64,000 bases of DNA from assembly GCF_013186535.1 (NCBI RefSeq), contig NZ_JABMCZ010000002.1, positions 62,001 through 126,000 on the forward strand, given 5' to 3'. Position 1 is the stretch's first letter, and every line of letters begins with the position of its first letter. Positions 1 through 8,118 of the stretch are shown here, in pieces. The DNA comes from Nocardia terpenica (GTDB taxonomy: Bacteria; Actinomycetota; Actinomycetes; Mycobacteriales; Mycobacteriaceae). Under the pieces are notes generated by a model. The model worked only from the letters and a program-made list of their open reading frames with translations, made no database searches and was not told the DNA's origin. Position numbers and translations under genes: made by a program.

Positions 1-617
1 TTGTCGCCGGTGCGGCCGATGGCCAGGCCCGCGGCCGGGATCCGGTCGGCGCGCGCGACCGGTGCGGTCCGGGCGCGGGCCCGTACCGGCGGCAGCGCCG
101 AGGTGTCGGCCTTGGTGGTCATCTCGATAGTGGTCGCGACCGGTTGCGGCGGTTGGTGATTCGGCCGCGGCCGCTGCGGCGGGCCGGAGTGCTGCGGCGG
201 GGCGGGCGGGCGGCCGGGCGGCGGCGTCGGCGGACGGCCCTGCGGCCCCGGCGAATACGACGGATTCGACCGGCTCGGCGGGGGCGGCGCGACCGGGCGC
301 ACCCCCGCGGCCGGAACCAGATGCAGCAGCGGCCCGCTGACGGCATCCCCCAGCCGCACCAGCACGGGCCGGTTGATCGAGACCGGCCGGGTCAGTCGCT
401 GCGCGTCCACGAACACGCCGTTGGTACTTCCGTTGTCGCTCAGTACCCAGGCACCGCCGTGCCAGGCGAGCGTCGCGTGCACCCGGGACACCAGTGGGCT
501 GTCGACGAACAGCGTCACCTCGGGCGCGCGGCCCAGGGTGACGTGCTGACTCGAATCGAAGACCCGGTCGGTTCCCTCATGACGCACGGTGATCTTCTGC
601 GCCCCCGATGATGACAT
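1..617 (-). CDS. FHA-domain protein, partial (C-terminus beyond left edge)
   Basis: Only about 205 N-terminal codons are inside the window. Translation from the ATG at 617 gives an FHA domain over roughly residues 1-95: a Gly-Arg pair in TLGRAPE, the phosphothreonine-binding SRVHATL and the turn DNGSTNG. A proline-rich linker follows (about 115-165). At the very edge GLAIGRTGD looks like the first strand of a second FHA domain. Two FHA domains joined by a Pro-rich linker are known from Rv1747-type ABC exporters, which Ser/Thr kinases phosphorylate. That match is an inference, because any transporter part lies outside the window. FHA domains read phosphothreonine, so the two kinases 11-17 kb away are possible partners. 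The gene is divergent from the metallopeptidase, with 79 bp between the starts. Confidence 0.8.
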   Translation of the reverse strand, partial: MSSSGAQKITVRHEGTDRVFDSSQHVTLGRAPEVTLFVDSPLVSRVHATLAWHGGAWVLSDNGSTNGVFVDAQRLTRPVSINRPVLVRLGDAVSGPLLHLVPAAGVRPVAPPPPSRSNPSYSPGPQGRPPTPPPGRPPAPPQHSGPPQRPRPNHQPPQPVATTIEMTTKADTSALPPVRARARTAPVARADRIPAAGLAIGRTGD

Positions 618-696
618 GGCCGGGATCCTATTCGATGCCTCGGACCCCGTACGATGCTCTGCACACAGACGCGGCCGACCCGGGGAGGGAGCAGTT

Positions 697-2139
697 GTGC
701 TGAAACGCCAGGTGATTGCGGCACTTGGCGCGCTGTTGCTGGCGGCCACCCTGCTGAGCGGCTGCTCGATGACGGTCGACGGCCGGGCGGTCTCGATCTA
801 CGACGACCCGTTCCAGGTGGCCGGGCTGCCCACCACCAGCGGCCCCAGCGGGCCGCGCCCCGGCGTCCCCGACACCACGCTCACCGCGGTCGGCGGCGAC
901 AACGGCGAGATCGACACGCTGGCCCTCGACGCCCTCGACGACATCCAAACCTATTGGCGCAGCGTATACAGCAAGGAATTCGACGGTGAGTTCGCCCCGG
1001 TCACCAAGTTCTACTCGTGGAGCGCGAAGGCGCCGCGGGTGCAGGAATCCCAGTTCTGCAAGGAGACCACCTATCACCTGGTGAACGCCGCGTACTGCCG
1101 CCTGGACAACTCGGTCGGGTGGGACCGCGCGGTGCTGCTGCCGATGATGCGGGACAGCTTCGGCAAGATGGCGGTGGTCATGGTGCTGGCGCACGAGTAC
1201 GGGCACGCCATCCAGACCATGTCTCACATCGTCGGCGCGAAGGATCCGGTGCTGGTGAAGGAGCAGCAGGCCGACTGCTTCGCGGGGGTGTTCATGCGGC
1301 ACGTCGCCGAGGGCGGGTCGAGGCACTTCACGATCAATACCTCCGACGGGCTCAACAGCGTGCTGGCCGCGACGGTGGCGATCCGCGACGCCAATCCGGG
1401 AGATCCGGAGGCCGTGCACGGTTCGGCGTTCGAGCGGGTCACGGCCGTGCAGATCGGTTTCACCGACGGGCCCAAGGGCTGCAAGGCCATCAATATGAAG
1501 GACATCAACCGCCGCCGCAGGAATCTGCCGCAGTCCTTCGGCACCGACGGCACCCACGGCGAGCTGCCGATCACCAAGGACAATCTGGTCGAGCTGGGCA
1601 AGGCGATGGCGGCCGTGATGCCGATGCCCTACGAGCCGACCTACGACTACCACGGCGCGAAGCTGCACTGCCGCGACGGCTCCGACACCGTTCCGGTCTC
1701 GTACTGCCCGTCCACCAACACCATCGGTACCGACGTTCCCGCCCTGGCCGAGCGCGGCGCGGCGAATACCGATGACCAGGACGGATTTCCGACACATATC
1801 GGCGGCGACTACAACGCCTACGTCGTGTTCGTCTCCCGCTACACCCTCGCGGTGCAACGCACCGCGCACCAGGCCCTGACGGGCGCGAAAACCGGCTTAC
1901 GCGCGGCATGCTTATCGGGGGTGATCACCGCGAAGCTCGCCGATCCACACCGGCCGCCCGGCGGCGATATCCAGTTGTCCCTGGGCGATCTGGACAAGGC
2001 GGTGTCGGGCCTGCTGACCGACGGCCTGGCCGCCAGCGACGTCGAAGGCAATACCGTCCGCAGCGGATTCTCCCGCGTCGACGCCTTCCGCGCCGGGGTG
2101 CTCGGCAGTCAGCAGACCTGCGAGTCGCGCTACTCCTGA
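697..2139 (+). CDS. Lipoprotein neutral zinc metallopeptidase
   Basis: A 480-residue exported protein. The GTG at 697 follows GGGAGGGAG and gives a lipoprotein signal peptide ending in the lipobox LLSGC (Cys23). An upstream in-frame ATG at 589 would bury that signal, so I reject it. The zinc motif HEYGH is at residues 166-170 with H166, E167 and H170, and the downstream KEQQADCFAG (E189) supplies the probable third ligand, as in the YpfJ/COG2321-like neutral zinc metallopeptidases. The enzyme should be anchored outside the membrane. Several Cys residues in the C-terminal half could form disulfides. Its substrate cannot be told from sequence. It converges on the FHA gene, with 6 bp between the stops. 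Confidence 0.85.
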   Translation: MLKRQVIAALGALLLAATLLSGCSMTVDGRAVSIYDDPFQVAGLPTTSGPSGPRPGVPDTTLTAVGGDNGEIDTLALDALDDIQTYWRSVYSKEFDGEFAPVTKFYSWSAKAPRVQESQFCKETTYHLVNAAYCRLDNSVGWDRAVLLPMMRDSFGKMAVVMVLAHEYGHAIQTMSHIVGAKDPVLVKEQQADCFAGVFMRHVAEGGSRHFTINTSDGLNSVLAATVAIRDANPGDPEAVHGSAFERVTAVQIGFTDGPKGCKAINMKDINRRRRNLPQSFGTDGTHGELPITKDNLVELGKAMAAVMPMPYEPTYDYHGAKLHCRDGSDTVPVSYCPSTNTIGTDVPALAERGAANTDDQDGFPTHIGGDYNAYVVFVSRYTLAVQRTAHQALTGAKTGLRAACLSGVITAKLADPHRPPGGDIQLSLGDLDKAVSGLLTDGLAASDVEGNTVRSGFSRVDAFRAGVLGSQQTCESRYS

Positions 2140-2145
2140 CCCCGC

Positions 2146-3330
2146 TCAGGCGAACGGGGGCGGGGCGGCGGGTTCGTAGCGGAGGACGCGGTTGCCGAGC
2201 ATGAGTTCCGAGCCGTGGGCCAGGACCACGGGGTGGTTGGGCTGCAGGCGAATCCAGTCGTGGTAGCCGGGTCGGCGGGCGCGGGTGCCGTTGGTGGAGC
2301 CGCGGTCGACGACGGTGACGTCCCAGTTCACCAGGCGGATCTCGGCGTGGGCGCGGGACATGCCGCCGGAGCTGTCGTCGACCTTGATGGGGATCAGGCC
2401 GCGCTGTGCCGCATCGGAATTCTCCGGTTCGCGGCCGATCACCACGTCGCTGGCCAGCAGGTGGGTCGCGCCGTCGTCGAGCACGAGCATCCCCAGCGGT
2501 GGGCGCACCACCTCCGCCGCGGGCTGCGTCTGGTCGACCGGCATCCCGCACACCGTGCAGAACGCCGACCGCGGATCGCTGGGATGCGCACGCGCGCACT
2601 TGAATCCGCGCACCTTCACCAGGACCGTGGTCGCCTTGGCCGTCGCCTCCAACCGCCGCTCGAAATCCGGATCGGCACTCGCCGCCGACGCGCCACGGCG
2701 CGCGTCCGGAATCTGGTCGGTCGGCGCGGGATACGGGGATTCGGGGAGGTCCTCGGGGCGGCGGTGGGCTCCGGAGTTGGGGCGCGGGCGATTTCGGCCG
2801 CGTTCGCCCTCGAACCAGACGATGGCGCCGGTTGCCGGGGCGACGCCCGCCGCCAGCGAGCCGATGCCGCGTTCGGGGAGCGGGGGAATGCGGCCGTGGT
2901 CGTCGTCGGCGAAGACGGCGAGCGCGACGGCCGGGGGCTCGATCACCCGGTCGACGGTGAACGCGGCGTCCACACCGCGGATGTATTCGGTGCCGCGCTC
3001 GCCGACCAGCACCGCCGTCACCGCCCCGTGCAGAAAGACCGCCACGGCACCGGAATCCGCCGGGGACACGATACCCAGGTCGACCCGCCCGCCGAATCGG
3101 GCGGCATCGCGCATCAGCCAGCCCGTGACCTCCCGGGCCACCAGTCGCCCCGGGCCGTCCGGCGCCCGCTCGGCGGCCGCGGTGATCTGCTGCGCCAGCG
3201 CCTCGGCCACCCGCACGGCCGCCGACTCCGCCGTCACCCGCCCGGGCTCGCGATGCGCCACCACGACGACCGCCCCCGCCACCCGCACCACGACATGGTT
3301 GCCCGCGACAACCTCGACCTGCCGATCCAT
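2146..3330 (-). CDS. FHA-domain protein with Cys-rich motif
   Basis: A 394-residue cytoplasmic protein. ATG 3330 is preceded by GGAGG at good spacing; an upstream start at 3360 lacks one. The C-terminal 110 residues form an FHA domain with IGREPEN (about 299), SRAHAEI (about 325) and DRGSTNGT, so phosphothreonine binding should be intact. Just before it lies KCARAHPSDP...FCTVCG, a probable zinc-ribbon-like cluster (Cys-His-Cys-Cys). The N-terminal 150 residues have no motif I can name with certainty; a degenerate phosphatase-like fold is possible. It sits divergent from the Rv3446c-type T7SS gene, which suggests a role in kinase signalling around the secretion locus. That link is inferred from position only. 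Confidence 0.75.
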   Translation of the reverse strand: MDRQVEVVAGNHVVVRVAGAVVVVAHREPGRVTAESAAVRVAEALAQQITAAAERAPDGPGRLVAREVTGWLMRDAARFGGRVDLGIVSPADSGAVAVFLHGAVTAVLVGERGTEYIRGVDAAFTVDRVIEPPAVALAVFADDDHGRIPPLPERGIGSLAAGVAPATGAIVWFEGERGRNRPRPNSGAHRRPEDLPESPYPAPTDQIPDARRGASAASADPDFERRLEATAKATTVLVKVRGFKCARAHPSDPRSAFCTVCGMPVDQTQPAAEVVRPPLGMLVLDDGATHLLASDVVIGREPENSDAAQRGLIPIKVDDSSGGMSRAHAEIRLVNWDVTVVDRGSTNGTRARRPGYHDWIRLQPNHPVVLAHGSELMLGNRVLRYEPAAPPPFA

Positions 3331-3449
3331 CAACGGAATCGGCCTCCGGGAAGTGCGCACCGGGTCCTCACCACACGATCAAGGTTAAGCCACCCGGTGC
3401 CGTTCACACGCCGAGCGATCGGGCGCCACCCCCGCGTACGATCCCCGCC

Positions 3450-5288
3450 ATGACGGATCACGGCTCGACCGCGGTCGAGCTGGTGCTGACCGACACCAGG
3501 CTGTGGGCGCGCGGCGAGTCGGCGCACTGGGACGCGCCGCCCTCGCTCGCGCCCGCGGACGACGGCACGAGTTTCGTTGTCGGAGAACCACTCCGGCACC
3601 CGGCGGTCTCGGCGGTTCGGCTGGCCAGCGCCGACCGGATCGCGTTCGGGCCCGCCGCGCCGACGATCACCGAGGCGCTCGCGGTGGTGTTCGGCGCGGC
3701 CCTGACCAACCTGCGGCTGCCCGCCCGCTGCGAACGCCTGACGGTGATCACGCCGACCGACTGGGGGCGGCGACGGCTGGCGGCGGTGGAGTCGGCGGCG
3801 CGCCGCCTCGCTGCCGAGGTGGCCGTCGAGCCGATGGCGGTGCGCGCGATGGCACTCACCGCGACGGCCGGTCAGCAGCAACGAATCGCCGTCCTCGAAC
3901 TCGCCCCCCTGACCACGACGGTGAGCCTCATCGGCCGCTCCGGCCACCAAACCTGGCTGGAGAGCTGCGAACACGAGCCGACCATCGGCAGCGCCGACGT
4001 ACAGCAGGGCCACGGCTGGCCCGCCATCGCAGCAATCGTCGCCCGCCTGATCGGCCCCCGAACACCCACCTACCTACTGGCCGTAGGCATCTCGGACCCA
4101 ACCCACTTGGAAGACCTACGAACGGCCCTAGCCGAGCGATGCGGATCCCCAATCGATGTCCGCCCGCTACCCACGCCAAACCTCCTGCACACCCAACCCT
4201 CCCCCACCCCACCCGTTCCCCCACGAGAGTCCCCACCGTCCCTCCACCACGCCGCCGAACCCACGCCACCCTTCCAACATTCCACGGAACCCATATCTCC
4301 CTCCCGCCACGCCGCGGACTCCATATCGCCCTTCCGCCACACCGCGGATTCCGCATCGCCCTCCCGGCATGCCGCGGACTCCACATCGCCCTCCCGGCAT
4401 GCCGCGGACTCCGCATCGCCCTCCCGGCGTACCGCGGAGTCCGCATGGTCATTCCGGCATGCTTTTGGCCGGAATCCCCTGAGGTCCCGGCCAAAAGCAC
4501 GCCGGGACCACGAGCGGCCAACGCTCCGGGGCGACGGGCTGTCAACGCTCCGGGATAACGAGCGGCCAACACGCCGGGGCGGCGAGCGGTCGAGGGGTGG
4601 GCTGGGGGAAAGTGCTTGTGCCGGACGGGCTTTCTACCGTCGGCGCGCTCTGTTGCTCTTCGTCGCGGGTGGTGCGACGGTGGTGTTGGTGGGTGCGGGT
4701 GCCGGTCTGCTGTTGTGGCCCGATCATGGCGGTACCTCGGGGGCGGGTGCTACGTCCACGGAGGCGGTGGGTAGCACTGGGGAAGGTCGTACGCCTCCGC
4801 CGGTTTCGTCCGCGCCGGACGCGGGACGGTCGGGTGGTCCCGATGCGCCACAGCCCGGTACCACCCGGACGACGGCCCATACCTTCGGCCGTATCCGGGC
4901 CCAGATCCCGCTCGATTGGCGCATCGCGACCGATACCACGACTCGGGTCGATATTATGCCGAATGATGGTGCGCGGCAACGGATTACACTCGTACAGCAG
5001 CCTTTGACCGCCGGTTCCGGGGTGGCGGATGTCGCGCGCGACCTCGATGCTCAGATCGGCACTCGGCCCGTCGGCTCGGCGAGCCCGCTGCGCCGGGATG
5101 TCGTCTTCGGCGACCGCCCGGGGCTGTCCTACGAGGAGTATCCCGGCGACGAGACCACCGTGCGCTGGCAGATCCTGGTCGACTCGGGGACCGAGGTGAG
5201 TATCGGCTGCCAATATCCCTCGGGCACCTGGCAATCCATCGCCGCGACCTGCGAGCAGGTCGTGCACGACATTCGGATCAATCCGTGA
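3450..5288 (+). CDS. Type VII secretion-associated protein, Rv3446c family
   Basis: A 612-residue protein with one membrane helix (about 400-424, ALLLFVAGG...LLLW). The C-terminal extracytoplasmic domain (about 470-612) carries AHTFGRIRAQIPLDWRI and ends with a conserved-looking Cys pair, IGCQYPSG and ATCEQV. This matches the Rv3446c-type T7SS-associated family, whose namesake belongs to ESX-4 in M. tuberculosis (recalled). Between the N-terminal domain (1-220) and the helix lies a low-complexity linker (about 230-390) of tandem 10-residue repeats rich in His, Ala and Ser, followed by hairpin elements and Arg/Glu-rich 8-residue repeats. Here the gene sits about 13 kb from eccC, separated by the lipoprotein-kinase array. 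Start ATG 3450. The function in secretion is unknown. Confidence 0.8.
   Translation: MTDHGSTAVELVLTDTRLWARGESAHWDAPPSLAPADDGTSFVVGEPLRHPAVSAVRLASADRIAFGPAAPTITEALAVVFGAALTNLRLPARCERLTVITPTDWGRRRLAAVESAARRLAAEVAVEPMAVRAMALTATAGQQQRIAVLELAPLTTTVSLIGRSGHQTWLESCEHEPTIGSADVQQGHGWPAIAAIVARLIGPRTPTYLLAVGISDPTHLEDLRTALAERCGSPIDVRPLPTPNLLHTQPSPTPPVPPRESPPSLHHAAEPTPPFQHSTEPISPSRHAADSISPFRHTADSASPSRHAADSTSPSRHAADSASPSRRTAESAWSFRHAFGRNPLRSRPKARRDHERPTLRGDGLSTLRDNERPTRRGGERSRGGLGESACAGRAFYRRRALLLFVAGGATVVLVGAGAGLLLWPDHGGTSGAGATSTEAVGSTGEGRTPPPVSSAPDAGRSGGPDAPQPGTTRTTAHTFGRIRAQIPLDWRIATDTTTRVDIMPNDGARQRITLVQQPLTAGSGVADVARDLDAQIGTRPVGSASPLRRDVVFGDRPGLSYEEYPGDETTVRWQILVDSGTEVSIGCQYPSGTWQSIAATCEQVVHDIRINP
4231..4440 (+). 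repeat. 30-bp in-frame tandem repeats inside the Rv3446c-type gene
   Basis: Seven consecutive 30-bp units: the first two (4231-4290) are degenerate, while those at 4291, 4321, 4351, 4381 and 4411 are well preserved. Each unit encodes ten residues of the pattern xSPxRHAADS. The two best units (4351-4380 and 4381-4410) differ at one base. Units abut with no spacers and keep the reading frame, so this is a coding minisatellite. The core of several units, CCCGGCATGCCGCGG, resembles the arm of the hairpin element just downstream. Confidence 0.85.
4451..4509. repeat. Pair of inverted hairpin elements within a coding region
   Basis: Two hairpins lie back to back. The first has arms ATTCCGGC (4451-4458) and GCCGGAAT (4468-4475) around the loop ATGCTTTTG. 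The second (4483-4509) has arms GGTCCCGGC and GCCGGGACC around CAAAAGCAC, nearly the reverse complement of the first loop. The same hairpin occurs twice between genes at 34.7-34.8 kb. Here it is read through in frame by the Rv3446c-type gene. Confidence 0.8.
4510..4581 (+). repeat. 24-bp tandem repeats (three units)
   Basis: Three adjacent 24-bp units at 4510, 4534 and 4558 share the core AACGCTCCGGGG or close variants. They encode eight-residue repeats around ERPTLRGD in the linker of the same gene, and a decayed fourth copy may follow. With the 30-bp array and the hairpins, the whole region 4231-4581 is made of short repeats. Confidence 0.75.
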
Positions 5289-5294
5289 GGCCGC

Positions 5295-6422
5295 TCACCG
5301 CGCGGGCCGCAGCACCAGGACCGTGATCTCGCTGGGCGCGAAGACGCGCAGCTGCGGGCCCCAGAATCCGGTGCCCCGGCTGGTGTAGAGCTGGGTGCGC
5401 TCCCCGTGCCTGCTCAGACCGGCGACCACGGGCTGGTCGAGCCGGACCAGATAGTGGAACGGCCAGATCTGGCCGCCGTGCGTGTGCCCCGAGATTTGCA
5501 GTGCCACACCGGCTTTCGCGGCCTCGGCGACCTGCTTGGGCTGATGGGCCAGCAGCACCACCGGCAGGTCCGGGTCCGTCCCGGCGAGCGCGGTGCTCAG
5601 GTCGGGCCCGTGCCCGGCCAGCGACACACCGGTCGGATCGTCGATGCCCGCCAGCACCAGCCGATCCCCGCCGCGCGTGAGGATCTCGTGCTGATTGCGC
5701 AGCGGCTGCCAGCCCAGCGAGCGCATATGCTCGATCCAGCCCGCCGCGTCACCGAAGTACTCGTGGTTGCCGGTGATGTAGAACCGGCCGAGCTCGGCCT
5801 CGACCTTCCCGAGCGGATCCACCTGCGACCGCCGCCGATCCACCGGACCATCGGCGAGATCGCCCGCGTGGCAGGCGATATCGGGCCGCTGCGCATTGAC
5901 CGCCTCGACCACCCGCTCCGACCAGCGCAGCCGGTTCAGCGCCGCGAAGTGCGTGTCGGTGACCACGACCAGCCGCAGCCCGTCCAGCCCCGCCCCCAGA
6001 CCCGGAATCCGCACCTCGACCGTCCGCACCCGCGGCACCCGCCGCGCCTCGATCACACCCCACACCACCAGCGCCGCGGACACCGCCAGCACGCCGATCG
6101 CGACCCCGCGCGAGCGCCCCGGATCGGCCACCCCGACCGCCGCCAGCACGCCCTGTGCCAGCAGCCCGAGCACCGACCAGGTGAACAGCACCCATGTCAC
6201 GCCGAGCAGGGTGTCGCCGACCATGGATGCCGCGTCCACGTGCGCCCGCCCGTGCCCCAGCAGCATGCCGACCGGCAGCGCGACGAACCCGAGCACGAAT
6301 ACCGCCGTGCCCAGCCAGAACGCCGTTCCTGTCGCGGGCGCGCCGACGAGCACCCACCAGGGCACGGCCAGCAGCAGGGCCGGAATCGCCAGAAACATGA
6401 TCAGACGGGGAACGAGTCGCAT
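5295..6422 (-). CDS. Membrane-anchored metallophosphoesterase
   Basis: A 375-residue protein. ATG 6422 follows GAGGTGG; the open frame upstream to 7055 is antisense to the hydrolase and has no support. Residues 1-130 hold about four hydrophobic segments. A calcineurin-like phosphoesterase domain follows with all metal-site motifs: DTH (D156, H158), GDLADG (D188), GNHEYF (N219, H220) and GHTHGG near residue 318. Such proteins hydrolyse phosphomonoesters or diesters with a two-metal centre, and the YkuE/YaeI-like membrane types act at the membrane surface. The specific substrate is unknown. It converges on the Rv3446c-type gene with 6 bp between stops. Confidence 0.85.
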   Translation of the reverse strand: MRLVPRLIMFLAIPALLLAVPWWVLVGAPATGTAFWLGTAVFVLGFVALPVGMLLGHGRAHVDAASMVGDTLLGVTWVLFTWSVLGLLAQGVLAAVGVADPGRSRGVAIGVLAVSAALVVWGVIEARRVPRVRTVEVRIPGLGAGLDGLRLVVVTDTHFAALNRLRWSERVVEAVNAQRPDIACHAGDLADGPVDRRRSQVDPLGKVEAELGRFYITGNHEYFGDAAGWIEHMRSLGWQPLRNQHEILTRGGDRLVLAGIDDPTGVSLAGHGPDLSTALAGTDPDLPVVLLAHQPKQVAEAAKAGVALQISGHTHGGQIWPFHYLVRLDQPVVAGLSRHGERTQLYTSRGTGFWGPQLRVFAPSEITVLVLRPAR

Positions 6423-6568
6423 CGGTAATCCACCTCGGACGGCGCACGCGCAGCGCACGAGGCGCTTCGGACTCCTCCGACGATACCGGCGCGCGTCTTC
6501 GCCGCCGTGTCGCGCGCGGCGGGAGTAATCTTCGCCCCCTACGATCGCCGCGGGGAACGGGAGCTTCG

Positions 6569-8074
6569 ATGTCGGCTGGGTGGATGCGACGTCTCGCACT
6601 CGGTGTGGTGCTGCTGGCCGGTCTCGCCGCCGTGCCCGCCGGACCGGCGAGCGCCGACCCGCCCGGCCTGGACCGCTTCTACCATCAGCGCCTGGACTGG
6701 CGACCGTGCGACGATCCGGCGCTGGACGGGGCCGGGGCACAGTGCGCGGGAGTCGTTGTGCCGCTGGACTACAGCAGACCCGACGGACCCACGCTGACCA
6801 TCGCGATCTCGCGGATCGCGGCGACCGATCCGGCGCGGCGGCGCGGCATCCTGCTGTCGAATCCCGGCGGCCCCGGCGGCCCGGGCCTGGGCATGATGGT
6901 CGGCGTCCGCAAGACGCTGTCCCCCGAGGTGCGGGCCCGGTACGACCTGATCGGTATGGACCCGCGCGGCATCGGCCGCTCCGATCCCGTGACATGCGTT
7001 GTCCCCCTACCCACCATGCTGTTCTCCGCCGGTTTCGACGTCTTCGGGTACGCACGCGACACCGCCCTGGCCGGGGCGCTGGCCGCCTCGTGTCTGGCGG
7101 CGCATCCGGATCGGGTCCGCTACATCACCACCCGCAATACCGCCCGGGACATGGACGTCATCCGCGCCGCGTTCGGCGACCCGGTGCTCAACTATTACGG
7201 CGCGTCCTACGGCACCTATCTCGGCGCGGTCTACACCCAGCTGTTCCCCGCCCACAGCGGCCGGATCGTGCTGGACAGCGGTATCGATCCGGATCGCTAC
7301 TGGGTCGGCATGTTCCAGGACATGGGCCCGATCAACGAGGCGGGTCTCGACGACTGGGCCGCCTGGGCCGCCCGCCACGACGCCGACTACCACTTCGGCG
7401 CCACGGCAGCGGCGGTCCGCGGCTTCGTCGAGGATCTGGTGCGGCGCGCCGCCGCCCACCCGGTCTTCGGCAGCGGCTATCTCGTCGACGAGCACACCGT
7501 CCCGCTCATGCTGCTCGCCCTCCTGCTGAACCCGCAGCTGAACGCCAGTCTGGCCGATATGGTCCGGATGATCTCCGACGGTGTCGACGGCCTGCCCCTG
7601 GACATGGATGCCGTGAAGGCCAAGATCACCTCCGCCGTCCCCGTCGAAACCTCCGGCATGGCCGCCATCCTCTGCGACGACAAGGCGGCTCCCCGCGACC
7701 CCGCCTGGTACTACGACGCCATCGAACGCACCCGCGCCACCCAGCCCGTCTTCGGCGCGTTCGCGCACAACATCACCGCGTGCGCGTACTGGCCCGACCC
7801 CGTCGAGCCGCCCACCGACATCCACAACGCCGTCCCCGTCCTCACCCTGCACGCCACCCGCGACACCCGGGTCGCCTACGCGGAAGGTCTTGCGCTGCAC
7901 CGGGATCTGACGGGGTCACGGCTGATCACCCTGGCCGATACCCGAATTCACGGAACGTTCCGGGTGGGGCTGAGCCCGTGCCTGAACGATGCGGTGAACG
8001 CGTATCTGGAGACCGGGGCGTTACCGGCGACGGACATCACGTGCCGGCCGGATCCGGCGTTCTTCCCGAAGTAG
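6569..8074 (+). CDS. Secreted alpha/beta-hydrolase, tripeptidyl-aminopeptidase-like
   Basis: A 501-residue protein with a Sec signal peptide ending near AGPASADPP (residue 30). It has the alpha/beta-hydrolase oxyanion region SNPGGPGGPGLG, the segment DLIGMDPRGIGRSDP and the nucleophile elbow GASYGT with Ser213. The C-terminal part has HATRDTRVAY and DTRIHGTF, which fit the acid and His positions of the TAP-like C-terminal domain. Known relatives are the Streptomyces Slp/Tap peptidases and mycobacterial CaeA/Hip1 (Rv2224c), cell-envelope serine hydrolases. ATG 6569 follows GGGGAACGGGAGCTTCG. The first lipoprotein gene of the array starts 44 bp downstream on the same strand, so co-transcription is possible. 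Substrate unknown. Confidence 0.85.
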   Translation: MSAGWMRRLALGVVLLAGLAAVPAGPASADPPGLDRFYHQRLDWRPCDDPALDGAGAQCAGVVVPLDYSRPDGPTLTIAISRIAATDPARRRGILLSNPGGPGGPGLGMMVGVRKTLSPEVRARYDLIGMDPRGIGRSDPVTCVVPLPTMLFSAGFDVFGYARDTALAGALAASCLAAHPDRVRYITTRNTARDMDVIRAAFGDPVLNYYGASYGTYLGAVYTQLFPAHSGRIVLDSGIDPDRYWVGMFQDMGPINEAGLDDWAAWAARHDADYHFGATAAAVRGFVEDLVRRAAAHPVFGSGYLVDEHTVPLMLLALLLNPQLNASLADMVRMISDGVDGLPLDMDAVKAKITSAVPVETSGMAAILCDDKAAPRDPAWYYDAIERTRATQPVFGAFAHNITACAYWPDPVEPPTDIHNAVPVLTLHATRDTRVAYAEGLALHRDLTGSRLITLADTRIHGTFRVGLSPCLNDAVNAYLETGALPATDITCRPDPAFFPK

Positions 8075-8118
8075 GCAACTCGCGTACGATGCCCAGAGCC
8101 AGAGGAGAGGGGGAACCG

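Noticed and set aside
4231..4440. Short repeats of CRISPR-like length (30 bp)
   Set aside because: Units abut with no spacers, are in frame within a gene, and there are no cas genes.
6580..8118. In-frame upstream extension of the first lipoprotein to 6580
   Set aside because: It overlaps the whole hydrolase gene in another frame. The lipobox and ribosome binding site at 8119 set the real start.
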